From JAFAXD01 sp963833605 (lineage in GTDB: Bacteria > Pseudomonadota > Alphaproteobacteria > Rhizobiales > Xanthobacteraceae), in the NCBI GenBank assembly GCA_963833605.1, contig CAWHYZ010000028.1:62001-126000 (forward strand): a DNA stretch of 64,000 nt, in the 5' to 3' direction. Each line of letters starts with the position of its first letter. Positions within the stretch are counted from its first letter, which is position 1. The notes beneath the pieces were generated by a model. It saw only the letters and a list, made by a program, of their open reading frames with translations, was not told where the DNA came from and did not search any database. Of this stretch, positions 42,472 to 51,540 are shown piece by piece. A program made the position numbers and the translations under genes.

Positions 42472-44403
42472 TTATCGACCTAAGAAATTGCGCAGGAATT
42501 CGCGCGCCTGATCGGGGGCGTTTTGGGTGTCTGTTTGGCGGGAGCTGGGCGATGCAGGGCGAGCGTCGTTGCGATCGCCCTTAGGAGTGTTGAGAAAAGT
42601 GCCGACGCCCTGCAGGAAAGTATCGAGCACCCCTCCTCCATGTTCCCTGCCGAACAAGCCCTGGCCGATGGCACGCAGCTTGGCATAGGCCGCATCGGGA
42701 TTCTCCAGGATTCCGGCGATATCGGGATAGATGCGCGGTTCATTCCAAGATCCCTGCACGATCACCGGGACACCGAGACCGACCGGATCGGTGGCACCGC
42801 CTTGCCCTTCGAGGCTCATGACGAGCTTCGGGTCGAGCCGAAACTGCAGGGTCCGGTTGACGAGATCGGCAGACCCCGCCCCGCTCACGCGCACGAGCGG
42901 ACCAGCCAACCGGAGATTTTCGGTGCTGGCTTGGCCGCCGTTGATTCGAAACAGGGCGTTGAATTCGGTGAAATCGGTTTTCTCGGTCGCGCTCTCCCGC
43001 CAGCCGGACAGGGGCGCCGCCACCAAGGCCCGTATCATCTTGGCGACATTGATGCCGCGGACCTCGCCATCCCGGAGCAGGAACTCCACCGCACCATTGA
43101 GGCTCGCGATCGCCGCGGGCAGGCTCGACCCGGTTGCTTGCACTTCGATCGCCGCGCCCAGCCGGCCGTCGAGCGCCTGGAAATCGGCAACATCCGACAG
43201 CAGCGGCAGTGCCCGTACGTCTTTCAGGTTGACGTGCATCGTACAGATGGGAGTTTTGCCCGATGCATCGAGCCCCAGCGTGCCGGCAGCAGCGCCGTCA
43301 TAAAGACCAACTCCCGACAGCGCTGCCTGTACGACTCCGCGCCCGAGCGTCGCATGCAGCGCAATCGGGGCCATTCGGAATGCGTCGATTGTGAACTCGG
43401 CGGCGGAGATCTGTACATCCGCGTCGAAGAAATTCAGGCCATCAAGGTGCACCTCCTGATCGGGCCACGGCGCGCGCGGCTCTGCCGCTCGCCCCGCCGT
43501 ACCGGAATTCGCCGTGGATTTGCTGGAAGGGTTGGACGGCGCGGACGCGATTGCCACGGCAAGTCGTCTGAAATCGAAATCCGCCTTGATTGAAGGCTTC
43601 GTGGTGAAATCGACCGCGGCCCAGCCGTCGAACCGGTCGGGGCCGATCGCGCCGGCGAGCCCGTTGATCGCGAGCACCGAGCCCTTGACCCGGACGTTGG
43701 CCGCTCCGGTGAGCGGTTGCGCCAGCAGGTCCGGCGCCTCAAACGCAAACTCGATCGGAATACTCTGCCCGACCAAGCCATCCGCCAACGGCGTAGCTTT
43801 CAGCGACAGCCGCACCGGCCGATCGTCCCACCGTGCATGGGCATCGAACACTGCTTCGCTGCCGGCGAACTGTGCGACGAACTCGATATGCTCGACGCGG
43901 CTTTTGATGCTGTCGGTCTGACTGGCGAATTCAATAGTTCCATCGGTCACGATCACCCGATCAACCTTGATGCCGATCGCCGCCGCAGCGTCGCGCCCGC
44001 CAACCCGTCCCACCGGCGTCGCCGCGACGGGCATGCTCGCGCGCTCGCGCAGGAGCGGAACGCGCAAAACCGGATGCGCGATGGCAATCCCACTGATCTG
44101 CGGATGACCGGACAACAGGCTCGCGGGCACCAGCGATATCTGCAGGCTTTGAGCCGTGAACGGGTCGGCCGGATGTACATCGCCCACGCCACGCACGGCT
44201 ATGTCCCGCGCCACGAACGCCAAGGCGGGCCAGACGGTCAGCTTGCTATGCCCGGTGACGCGAATGCGATATCCGGTGTCGGCTTCGATGCGGTCGCTGA
44301 CGGCGGCGACCAGGAATCCGGCCGGAATGCCGAGCGCGACCACCAGCGCCACCGCGACCAGCAAGGCGATGAACAACATGGCGGCGATATTGCGAGCCTT
44401 CAT
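42472..44403 (-). CDS. AsmA family protein
   Basis: The 643-residue product is called from the ATG at 44403, behind GAGAGAG. One N-terminal membrane anchor (about 8-34) is followed by GYRIRVTGHSKLTVWPALAFVARDI, the usual AsmA start. The C-terminal part contains LNGAVEFLLRDGEVRGINVAKMIRAL and FRLDPKLVMSLEGQGGATDP, the AsmA-like C-terminal pattern. AsmA proteins are beta-groove bridges linked to phospholipid transport and outer-membrane homeostasis. Its location between an RND pump and a second adaptor is unusual. Confidence 0.88.
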   Translation of the reverse strand: MKARNIAAMLFIALLVAVALVVALGIPAGFLVAAVSDRIEADTGYRIRVTGHSKLTVWPALAFVARDIAVRGVGDVHPADPFTAQSLQISLVPASLLSGHPQISGIAIAHPVLRVPLLRERASMPVAATPVGRVGGRDAAAAIGIKVDRVIVTDGTIEFASQTDSIKSRVEHIEFVAQFAGSEAVFDAHARWDDRPVRLSLKATPLADGLVGQSIPIEFAFEAPDLLAQPLTGAANVRVKGSVLAINGLAGAIGPDRFDGWAAVDFTTKPSIKADFDFRRLAVAIASAPSNPSSKSTANSGTAGRAAEPRAPWPDQEVHLDGLNFFDADVQISAAEFTIDAFRMAPIALHATLGRGVVQAALSGVGLYDGAAAGTLGLDASGKTPICTMHVNLKDVRALPLLSDVADFQALDGRLGAAIEVQATGSSLPAAIASLNGAVEFLLRDGEVRGINVAKMIRALVAAPLSGWRESATEKTDFTEFNALFRINGGQASTENLRLAGPLVRVSGAGSADLVNRTLQFRLDPKLVMSLEGQGGATDPVGLGVPVIVQGSWNEPRIYPDIAGILENPDAAYAKLRAIGQGLFGREHGGGVLDTFLQGVGTFLNTPKGDRNDARPASPSSRQTDTQNAPDQAREFLRNFLGR

Positions 44404-44431
44404 GGCAAACTCTCTCACAACGACCCCGTTG

Positions 44432-47400
44432 TCACGAATGCCTGGGCGCACCCGCCGTATGATCGAGCGCGTCTTGTGAGCTGATGAAGCGCCGGCCGAA
44501 GCCCCATGTGAACCGCGCAACGTCGTCCATCAATGTGAACACGGCTGGAACGAATACCAAGGATAGCACGGTCGAAAATATCAGCCCGCCGATGACGGCA
44601 ATGGCCATCGGCGATCGGAACTCACCGCCGGCACCTACGGCGAGCGCACTCGGTAGCATGCCGGCAACCATCGCAACCGTTGTCATGATGATTGGCCGCG
44701 CTCGCTTCTGACCGGCATCGATGATTGCGGCATTGCGATCAAGGCCGCGATGCATGGATTCGATCGCAAAATCGACCAGCATGATTGCGTTTTTGGTGAC
44801 AATGCCCATCAGCATCAGCATGCCGATCCAGACCGGCGTGGTGAGCTGCTTGTCGGTCAAGAGCAGCGCAATAATGGCGCCACCGATCGACAGCGGCAAC
44901 GAGAACAGGATCGTGATCGGCTGCAGGAAGCTCGCAAACAGCAGGACCAGCAACGCGTACACCATGATCAGGCCGTCGCGCATCGCATTGGCGAAGCCAG
45001 CCGAAAGTTCGTTCAGGCTCTCCGCATCACCGGCCTGGCTGACGGTGATACCCTTGGGAAGGTTCTGCATTACCGGCAGGTTGTTGATCTCTCGCATGGC
45101 GTTGCCGAGCGCCGACAGGCCAACAAGATCAGCGGCGATCGCGGCTTGCCGGTCGCGATCATAGCGGCCGATGCTGGTTGGCCCCTGATCGAGCTTGACA
45201 TCCGCGACCGAAGCGAGCGGGACACTGCCGCCACGACCGACCGGGACCCGCAACTGTTCGATGATCTGCCGGTCTCCGCGGGCACTGCCGTCGAGCTGCA
45301 CGCGGATGGGGACCTGCCGATCGCCGGTATCGAACTTGGCGAGCGCCGGGCCAACATCGCCGATGGTCGCCACCCAAATCGTCTCCGAGAGGCTTTCGGT
45401 CGAAACGCCGAGGCGGGCCGACAGGTCGATGCGCGGCCGAATGCGAAGTTCAGGACGATCAAGCGCAGTCTCTGAAATGACGTTGGCGATCAGCGGTATG
45501 CGCCGCATCTGGTTTGCAAGTTCATCAGCGACACTGGCAACCACCACGCTATCCGCTCCGGTCACCACCAGCGAGATGGCGCGCAAGCCGTTCTCGTCGA
45601 CGAACCAGTAGCGGATGTCAGGGACGTTATCGAGCGCGCGGCCGATGACGAGCTCCAGCTCGCGTTGCGTAATCGAGCGGTCCGACTTCGGCGTATAGTT
45701 GATGATCAGGGAAGCCTTGCGCACCTCAGTGGCCCCACCCGGCGCGGTGCCGCCGTCAACAAAGACGCTCTTGACCTCCGGCCGCTTGTGCAACCTGGTG
45801 ACAATGTCTTCCGTGATCTTCTCGGTGTCGGTCAGTTGCGAGCCAGGCGGAAGCTCGATCGCGAGCAGCGAACGGGCGCTGTCCTGCGCCGGCAGGAAGC
45901 CCTTGGGCAGGAGCCCGATGCTCCAGATGGAGGCCGCGAACAAGGCGAGCCCGACCGCAACGGTGACGAAGCGGTGACCAACCGACCAGGTCACGAGACG
46001 CGTATAGGCCGCGAGCACGCGCCCAGCCTGCTTCTCCTCCTTGACGTCGGGCTTAAGGAAGTAAGCGGCCAGCATGGGCGTAACGAGACGCGCGGCAAGC
46101 AATGAAAAGAACACCTGAACCGAGACCGTGATCCCGAATTGCTTGAAGAACTGCCCGGCGATCCCCGACATGAAGCTGGCCGGCGCAAAGATCGCGATGA
46201 TGGTGAGGCTGATGGCTATGACGGCGAGCCCGATCTCATCAGCAGCGTCGATGGCGGCCTGATAGGGCGACTTTCCCATGCGCATGTGGCGCACGATGTT
46301 TTCGATCTCGACAATCGCATCGTCGACCAGAATGCCGGTGCTGAGCGTAATCGCTAAAAAACTCACCAGATTGAGCGAGAAGCCGAGCAGGTCCATCACC
46401 CAGAACGCCGGGAAGATCGACAGCGGCAAGGAGACCGCGGCTATAACGGTTGCGCGCAGATCACGCAGGAACAGGAACACGACGATAACCGCAAGCGCAG
46501 CACCTTCGAACAGCGTGTGCATCGCCGCCTCGTAGTTGCCATGCGTGAAATTGACCGACGTATCGATCAGCTTGAGATCGACATCAGGGTAGGCCTGCTT
46601 GAGCTCGTCAATGCGCTTCTGCACCGCGGCTGCCACCACCACATCGCTCGCTCCGCTCGAGCGCTTGATGCCAAACGCCACCACCGGCTCGCCATCGAGC
46701 CGGGCGAAGCTTCGACGGTCCGCGATCGTGTCAGTGACGATCCCGAGATCCTCGAGGCGAATTTCGCCGCCCATCGGGAGCGTGATCATGGTTTCGGCAA
46801 GTTCGTTGAGGGTACGCGCACCCCCGAGCGTCCGGATGGCCTGGTCGCGGCCGCCGATCTCGGCGCGGCCCCCGGCGAGATCGACGTTGGTCCCACGCAG
46901 CCGGCGGCTTACGTCGACGGCCGTCAAACCGACGGCCTGCAGCCGATCCGGATCGAGCGACACCAGGATTTCCCGATCGGCGCCACCGATGCGCTCGACC
47001 TGCGAGACGCCGCGCAGACCCTGCAGCGCGCGTTTCACCACATCATCCACGAACCAGGACAGTTGCTCCGGTGTCTTGCCGGGCGCAATCGCCGCGTAGG
47101 TCACAATGGGCAGGCCGACCACATCGACGCGCTGCACGAGTGGATCATCCACCCCCTGTGGCAGGTTGGCGCGCGTGCGGGTCACCGCATCCTTCACGTC
47201 GTTGAGGGCACGCTCGGTGTTGGTCTCGAGCCGGAACGTAATCGTCGTCACCGACACGCCATCGGTGATGGACGAGGCGATATGGCGAACGCCTTCAACT
47301 CCCGAAACGCCGTCTTCGATGGTTTTGGTGACCTGCGCCTCGAGCTCCGCCGGCGCCGCCCCGAACTGGCTCACGACAACCGATACGAGCGGGATGTCGG

Positions 47401-47524
47401 CGTTGGGAAGGCGCGTCACCGCGAGCTTGGTGAAGCTCGTCCAGCCGAGAAACAGCAGGATGATTGAAAACACGACCGCCGGCAGCGGACGACGGATCGA
47501 CCAGGCTGAGACGTTCAGCGCCAT
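44432..47524 (-). CDS. RND efflux transporter permease (HAE1/MexB-like)
   Basis: The product is about 1030 residues, called from the ATG at 47524, 10 bases after the adaptor stop. It has the twelve-helix RND plan with two large periplasmic loops. The proton-relay pair is in ILVDDAIVEIEN (helix 4) and the partner Lys in GIVTKNAIML (helix 10). The N-terminus WSIRRPLPAVVFSIILLFLGW is typical. RND pumps export hydrophobic compounds using the proton gradient. It is encoded with two adaptors but no TolC/OprM-type channel in this window. Confidence 0.93.
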   Translation of the reverse strand: MALNVSAWSIRRPLPAVVFSIILLFLGWTSFTKLAVTRLPNADIPLVSVVVSQFGAAPAELEAQVTKTIEDGVSGVEGVRHIASSITDGVSVTTITFRLETNTERALNDVKDAVTRTRANLPQGVDDPLVQRVDVVGLPIVTYAAIAPGKTPEQLSWFVDDVVKRALQGLRGVSQVERIGGADREILVSLDPDRLQAVGLTAVDVSRRLRGTNVDLAGGRAEIGGRDQAIRTLGGARTLNELAETMITLPMGGEIRLEDLGIVTDTIADRRSFARLDGEPVVAFGIKRSSGASDVVVAAAVQKRIDELKQAYPDVDLKLIDTSVNFTHGNYEAAMHTLFEGAALAVIVVFLFLRDLRATVIAAVSLPLSIFPAFWVMDLLGFSLNLVSFLAITLSTGILVDDAIVEIENIVRHMRMGKSPYQAAIDAADEIGLAVIAISLTIIAIFAPASFMSGIAGQFFKQFGITVSVQVFFSLLAARLVTPMLAAYFLKPDVKEEKQAGRVLAAYTRLVTWSVGHRFVTVAVGLALFAASIWSIGLLPKGFLPAQDSARSLLAIELPPGSQLTDTEKITEDIVTRLHKRPEVKSVFVDGGTAPGGATEVRKASLIINYTPKSDRSITQRELELVIGRALDNVPDIRYWFVDENGLRAISLVVTGADSVVVASVADELANQMRRIPLIANVISETALDRPELRIRPRIDLSARLGVSTESLSETIWVATIGDVGPALAKFDTGDRQVPIRVQLDGSARGDRQIIEQLRVPVGRGGSVPLASVADVKLDQGPTSIGRYDRDRQAAIAADLVGLSALGNAMREINNLPVMQNLPKGITVSQAGDAESLNELSAGFANAMRDGLIMVYALLVLLFASFLQPITILFSLPLSIGGAIIALLLTDKQLTTPVWIGMLMLMGIVTKNAIMLVDFAIESMHRGLDRNAAIIDAGQKRARPIIMTTVAMVAGMLPSALAVGAGGEFRSPMAIAVIGGLIFSTVLSLVFVPAVFTLMDDVARFTWGFGRRFISSQDALDHTAGAPRHS

Positions 47525-47534
47525 CGCATCACGC

Positions 47535-48470
47535 TCACTTGTCGAGTTGCTCGGGAAATACCGGCTTGACCTGGTCGCCGTCGTGGAGCGAACCGCCTGC
47601 GTTGGCGACCACGATGTCACCGTCCTTGAGGCCCTCGCGGACTTCGACATTGGTATCCGACCGCAATCCGATCCGAACCCGTCGCGTTTCGATCTTGGTG
47701 TCGCGCACGACTTGCACGGTGGTGCCGTCGGCCTGGTAACTCACGGCGGAGCGCGGGATGGCAATTCCACAGCTGCGGCTGGCATCGATCGTCGCCCGGG
47801 AGAACATGCCCACCCGTAGCGACGGGGTCCGGTCGATCGAGAGCCGCGCCCGCCCGAGCTGGGTCATGCGATCGATCTCGGCGGGGACGAGACGGATCCG
47901 CCCGCCCACCTGGGTTCCATTCTCGACTTCGACCCGCGCGGTCTGATTGGCGTCCCGTTTGAGCTTCGACACGTGGATGCTGGGAACCTCGACCTCGAGC
48001 TCAAGCTCATTGTTGATCATGATGCGGAACAGGGGCTCGGCCCGAGGCGATGCGACCGCGCCAAGCTCTGCAGCACTGCGAGTGATGAGCCCGGCGGCGG
48101 GAGCCCGCAAGGTCATGGTAGCCGGCAGCGCCGCCTGTGCGGCCGCAGCAGCCCCGCCGGGATTTGGGACGTCGGCGCTTTGCCGGGTGAGTCGCACCAG
48201 ATCCTGCCCGGATCTCACCGTAGTGCCTTCAGCCGCCAGAATTTCCGTGACCCGATAGCCGTCGATATCAAGGGTGATAAGAGCCTCCTCGCGCGGCACC
48301 AGAAACCCGGTGACGCGGATGGTGTCGGAGAAGCAGCCGCTGGCGGCCCGTGCCACAAGCACGATCACGCTCGACGCTTTCGGCGGCGCCGACCACGCCT
48401 CCCCGCCGAGCATCACAAGACCGTTCACTGCAACGCAGGCAGCCGCAGCCGCAATCCGACGCGCCTTCAT
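47535..48470 (-). CDS. RND periplasmic adaptor (MFP), first copy, lacking a helical hairpin
   Basis: The 311-residue protein has a signal peptide (about 1-28). The lipoyl halves EGTTVRSGQDLVRLTRQ and RAPAAGLITRSAAELG are separated by only about 23 residues. The beta-barrel and membrane-proximal domain follow, ending GDIVVANAGGSLHDGDQVKPVFPE. As in the other adaptor, no long coiled-coil hairpin is present and the Cys residues (GCFSDTI; SCGIAIP) are conserved. The ATG overlaps the OmpA-like gene stop by four bases, showing translational coupling. Confidence 0.88.
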   Translation of the reverse strand: MKARRIAAAAACVAVNGLVMLGGEAWSAPPKASSVIVLVARAASGCFSDTIRVTGFLVPREEALITLDIDGYRVTEILAAEGTTVRSGQDLVRLTRQSADVPNPGGAAAAAQAALPATMTLRAPAAGLITRSAAELGAVASPRAEPLFRIMINNELELEVEVPSIHVSKLKRDANQTARVEVENGTQVGGRIRLVPAEIDRMTQLGRARLSIDRTPSLRVGMFSRATIDASRSCGIAIPRSAVSYQADGTTVQVVRDTKIETRRVRIGLRSDTNVEVREGLKDGDIVVANAGGSLHDGDQVKPVFPEQLDK

Positions 48471-49129
48471 TTGCCGGCCACGTTTTGCGTCACCATGTTG
48501 ACAACTTGGACGCGACGGTTTTCCGACGCGAGCGGATTGTCCTTGTTCTTGAGCATCGTCTTGCCGTAGCCGACCGAGATGAGATTTGCGGCCGGCAGCT
48601 TGTAGCGCTCGATCAGATAGCGTTTGACCGCGTCCGCACGCCGCTCGGAGAGCTCCTGATTGAACGAGTCGCTGCCCTTGCCATCGGTGTGCCCCGCAAG
48701 CACGAACGTGCCGCTCGCGAGCTGCGGGCTCGATAGCGCCTTCCCCAATGCGCTCACTCCGGGCGCGGCAGTCGCTCCGATCTGTGCGGAGTTGTAGGCG
48801 AAGTCGATTTCGATATCGATGGCGGGCTTGTTCTTGGCGATGGTCGTGAGTTCCTGGCGTTCATCGAGCGTGATCGAGCGGGTCGTCCGGTTTCTCAGCG
48901 AATTGACGAATTTCGATTGATCCGGTGCCGGAGCCGCGTCGGGGGCCGGCGCGCTCAAGCTGCGGCTCACCGGCTTTGGGGTCAGCGCGTTGAGTATTTG
49001 TTCGGGGGTGATCGGACCCGCGGCACGGGCTGCCGCAATGGCCAGGCCCAGCATCAGCGCAGCCGCCAAAACCGCGCACGTTGGATTGCGCGTCGGGTGT
49101 TTTGGTTGGACTTCACCATCTGCCGACAT
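48467..49129 (-). CDS. OmpA-like peptidoglycan-binding protein
   Basis: The 220-residue product is called from the ATG at 49129, behind GAGGGAGAG. An N-terminal hydrophobic segment (about 20-42) may be a signal or an anchor. The OmpA C-terminal domain (about 105-215) has VLAGHTDGKGSDSFNQELSERRA and GYGKTMLKNKDNPLASENRRVQV, the peptidoglycan-binding signature. It would link the system to the cell wall. It is coupled to the first adaptor gene and follows the pseudo-caspase gene by 54 bases. Confidence 0.88.
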   Translation of the reverse strand: MSADGEVQPKHPTRNPTCAVLAAALMLGLAIAAARAAGPITPEQILNALTPKPVSRSLSAPAPDAAPAPDQSKFVNSLRNRTTRSITLDERQELTTIAKNKPAIDIEIDFAYNSAQIGATAAPGVSALGKALSSPQLASGTFVLAGHTDGKGSDSFNQELSERRADAVKRYLIERYKLPAANLISVGYGKTMLKNKDNPLASENRRVQVVNMVTQNVAGK

Positions 49130-49183
49130 GCCGCTCTCCCTCGGTTGCGTTCGGACGGTCAGCGCCACCGGCGCCGGGTCGGA

Positions 49184-50896
49184 CTAACGGACACCATAGC
49201 CCACGAATTCCTCCGCGATGCCGGCGTTGATCACCTTCGCGGCGGCGATATCGTTGTTGCCCTCGACGGTCTTGCCGACCCGCAACCTACCGATGCCCCG
49301 ACCATAAAGCGCAGAGGCCTGGTTCGGTTTGATCCGAAGCGCGGCGTCATAATCGGCGACGGCGCTCCTGGGCAAGCTCAGTTTCAAGTAAACCAGGCCG
49401 CGGCTGTCGAGCGCATCGACATATCCTGGGCGAAGTCGTAACGCCTCGTTGCAATCCTGCAAGGCCATCTGCAAATCCGCAAACATCGCCCGCGCCCAGC
49501 AGCGGTTGTTGAAAGCTTCGGCGTCCGCTGGGTTGAGCCTGATCGCAGCGTCGAAATCGGCGGCCGCGCGCGGAAAGTCGCCGTTCTGGGCATACAGTTG
49601 CCCGCGCTTGTAATAAGCGGTCGCGTCATTCGGATCGTGTTGCAGCCGCGCGTTGAGGTTCGCAATCGCGGCGTTCTCCACCGGCGCCACGGCGGCTGGC
49701 GGGGCGGGCGCCTGCGGTGATTTCGCGGCGTTCGAGATCGGCGCTTGAGGCTTCGGCAGGTCCGGCTTGGGATCTAACCTGGCGATCGGAACTTCTGGCG
49801 GCGGCTTGCCAGTTTCGACGGCAGCAGGTTTGGTCACCGGCAACGGCTTGATCTCCGGCGTGGAGGTCGATTTGGTCGCGTCCGGCGTCGCGGGTGCTGG
49901 CGGCGGCGGTTGTGTCGGCGTCTTTGCGGTCTCGTTCACGACCGGCTTGGCATCCGGCTGGACCGAGGGTTTGCCGTCTTGCGGCACATTCGACTTCGAC
50001 GGCGCCGGGAGCGCAACTTGGGGCGGACCGGCCGTGGCGAGCTTGGACGGCGGCGAGACCGCCGGATTGTTCTCCTCAGGCCGCGTCAACTTGGCTTGCG
50101 GTACGGCTGAGGGCTGGTTTGCGGCGACGACGGCAGACTTTGAATCGAAAGAGAAATCCTCGCTGATCAGGGACATGAACCATGGCACCTGCCCGCCCTG
50201 CGTGGCCCGCGACACCTCCATGCGGGTGCGATCGAACGCCTCCTCCACCGTCAAGCGCGGTGCCCGGATCTGCTTGATCAACTCGCTCACAAACGCGCCG
50301 CGCGCGGCGTCGTCGGTGAGGTTGCCTGGCGCGGTTGAGTACATGACGAGATTTCCGCGGGCGGCGCTTGGGGACGCGAGACCTGCCGAGGTCAGGCGGT
50401 AGCGGCGCTCGAACGGATTGCGGCGCGATGCGTCTAGAATAGCGATCTTGGTCGTGGCCTCGCGCCTGCTGATCTCGGCAAGCACCGTATCGAGACTGAT
50501 CCCGTCGCGGCGCACCTCCGCTTCGGTCCAGATATGCGCGTCCACCGGGATCATGTAGCTCTGCTGATTGGACTGAATGCCGTAGCCACTGAAGAACACG
50601 AGCACGACGGCACCCGGTTTCACCCTGCCATAGAGACGATCGAAGGCCCGCCGCATCGCATCCTTGGAGAGATTTTCTCCGGTATCGACATCGAACCCGG
50701 CGCGACGCAATTCGTCCGCGAGCGCTCGCGCATCGTTGATCGGTTCCTTGAGCGGCGCATCGGCATCCTGATAATTGGCATTGCCGATGACGAGCGCGAT
50801 GCGCGCCGGCGCTCTCGAATCACTCTGCTGGGCGCACGCTGACCTGACCGAGGGTGCGACCATCAGGCTGAGAAGAACAACAAAGAAGAGACGCAT
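49184..50896 (-). CDS. Pseudo-caspase (Tyr/Ser dyad) with TPR repeats, secreted
   Basis: The 570-residue protein has a signal peptide (about 1-23), a caspase-like p20 domain (about 30-250), a Pro/Lys/Ala-rich linker (about 255-410) and three to four TPR repeats (about 415-545). The p20 catalytic His lies in G-H-G in active homologues; here the motif is FFSGYGIQ, so Tyr105 replaces His. The catalytic Cys of LDACRDNPF is Ser157 (LDASRRNPF). It is therefore expected to be proteolytically dead. TPRs may serve as a scaffold. The gene opens the OmpA-adaptor-RND set. Confidence 0.9.
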   Translation of the reverse strand: MRLFFVVLLSLMVAPSVRSACAQQSDSRAPARIALVIGNANYQDADAPLKEPINDARALADELRRAGFDVDTGENLSKDAMRRAFDRLYGRVKPGAVVLVFFSGYGIQSNQQSYMIPVDAHIWTEAEVRRDGISLDTVLAEISRREATTKIAILDASRRNPFERRYRLTSAGLASPSAARGNLVMYSTAPGNLTDDAARGAFVSELIKQIRAPRLTVEEAFDRTRMEVSRATQGGQVPWFMSLISEDFSFDSKSAVVAANQPSAVPQAKLTRPEENNPAVSPPSKLATAGPPQVALPAPSKSNVPQDGKPSVQPDAKPVVNETAKTPTQPPPPAPATPDATKSTSTPEIKPLPVTKPAAVETGKPPPEVPIARLDPKPDLPKPQAPISNAAKSPQAPAPPAAVAPVENAAIANLNARLQHDPNDATAYYKRGQLYAQNGDFPRAAADFDAAIRLNPADAEAFNNRCWARAMFADLQMALQDCNEALRLRPGYVDALDSRGLVYLKLSLPRSAVADYDAALRIKPNQASALYGRGIGRLRVGKTVEGNNDIAAAKVINAGIAEEFVGYGVR

Positions 50897-51043
50897 GGCC
50901 CGCCCTACGAGTTCTTGTCCCCTGAACAGGAACGAATGCTATCCTCAGCCTCGGGCAAATTCAAACCGCCGCTGACCGCGCCTTCCATCGGCAGGCGGCA
51001 GGAACAAGCTTTGTTCGCAGCGCACGGATGACACAGGCAATCT

Positions 51044-51403
51044 TCAGCGGGCGGCCTCTCCGCACCAATTGCGCCAGATTTGCTCGCCAGCATCCGGGTT
51101 CGCGCCAAAAGCACACCAGTCCTCGGCGCCCGGCGCCAGGGAGCGGGAGGTGGCCGCCCGCTCCGGCACGTCAAACACTGCTTTGCAATCGGGGCTGAGA
51201 TTGGATTTTTCGCGTTTGAGGCACGCAACAATGGCGTCGACGTTTGGGATCTGCGCGCTACACAAGCGGAAGACGTCGGGTGTGCAAGCCGAGCGCTGCT
51301 CTGCGCTGCCAAGGGCCAGCGCCGCGCTCGAATACGATACGAATACGAGCAGGAGAGCGAGCGTAGAACATGATTTGGATGGCGTTCGCGCAATCGCTCT
51401 CAT
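51044..51403 (-). CDS. Small Cys-rich secreted protein
   Basis: The 119-residue product has a signal peptide (about 1-31, ending ALAL). The mature region has SACTPDVFRLCSAQIPNVDAI, ACLKREKSNLSPDCKAVF and two further Cys (DWCAFG; NWCGE). The pattern C-x7-C-x10-C-x10-C resembles the Cys-rich repeat of Golgi-apparatus-protein-1-like domains found in small alphaproteobacterial secreted proteins. The ATG follows AGGCGGAG. It lies between the active and the inactive caspase genes. Its function is unknown. Confidence 0.72.
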   Translation of the reverse strand: MRAIARTPSKSCSTLALLLVFVSYSSAALALGSAEQRSACTPDVFRLCSAQIPNVDAIVACLKREKSNLSPDCKAVFDVPERAATSRSLAPGAEDWCAFGANPDAGEQIWRNWCGEAAR

Positions 51404-51540
51404 TTACTCCGCCTCTTTGGTAGGTTGGCGCCGGTGCGACCAGGGTGCCCGTTCGCGAAGCGCCGCTCAGTGACGCCGGTCACACCAAGTCCGGCCTCCC
51501 GCTGCACGCAGGGGTTGGTCGCGCACGCCGGCCGTCCGGT

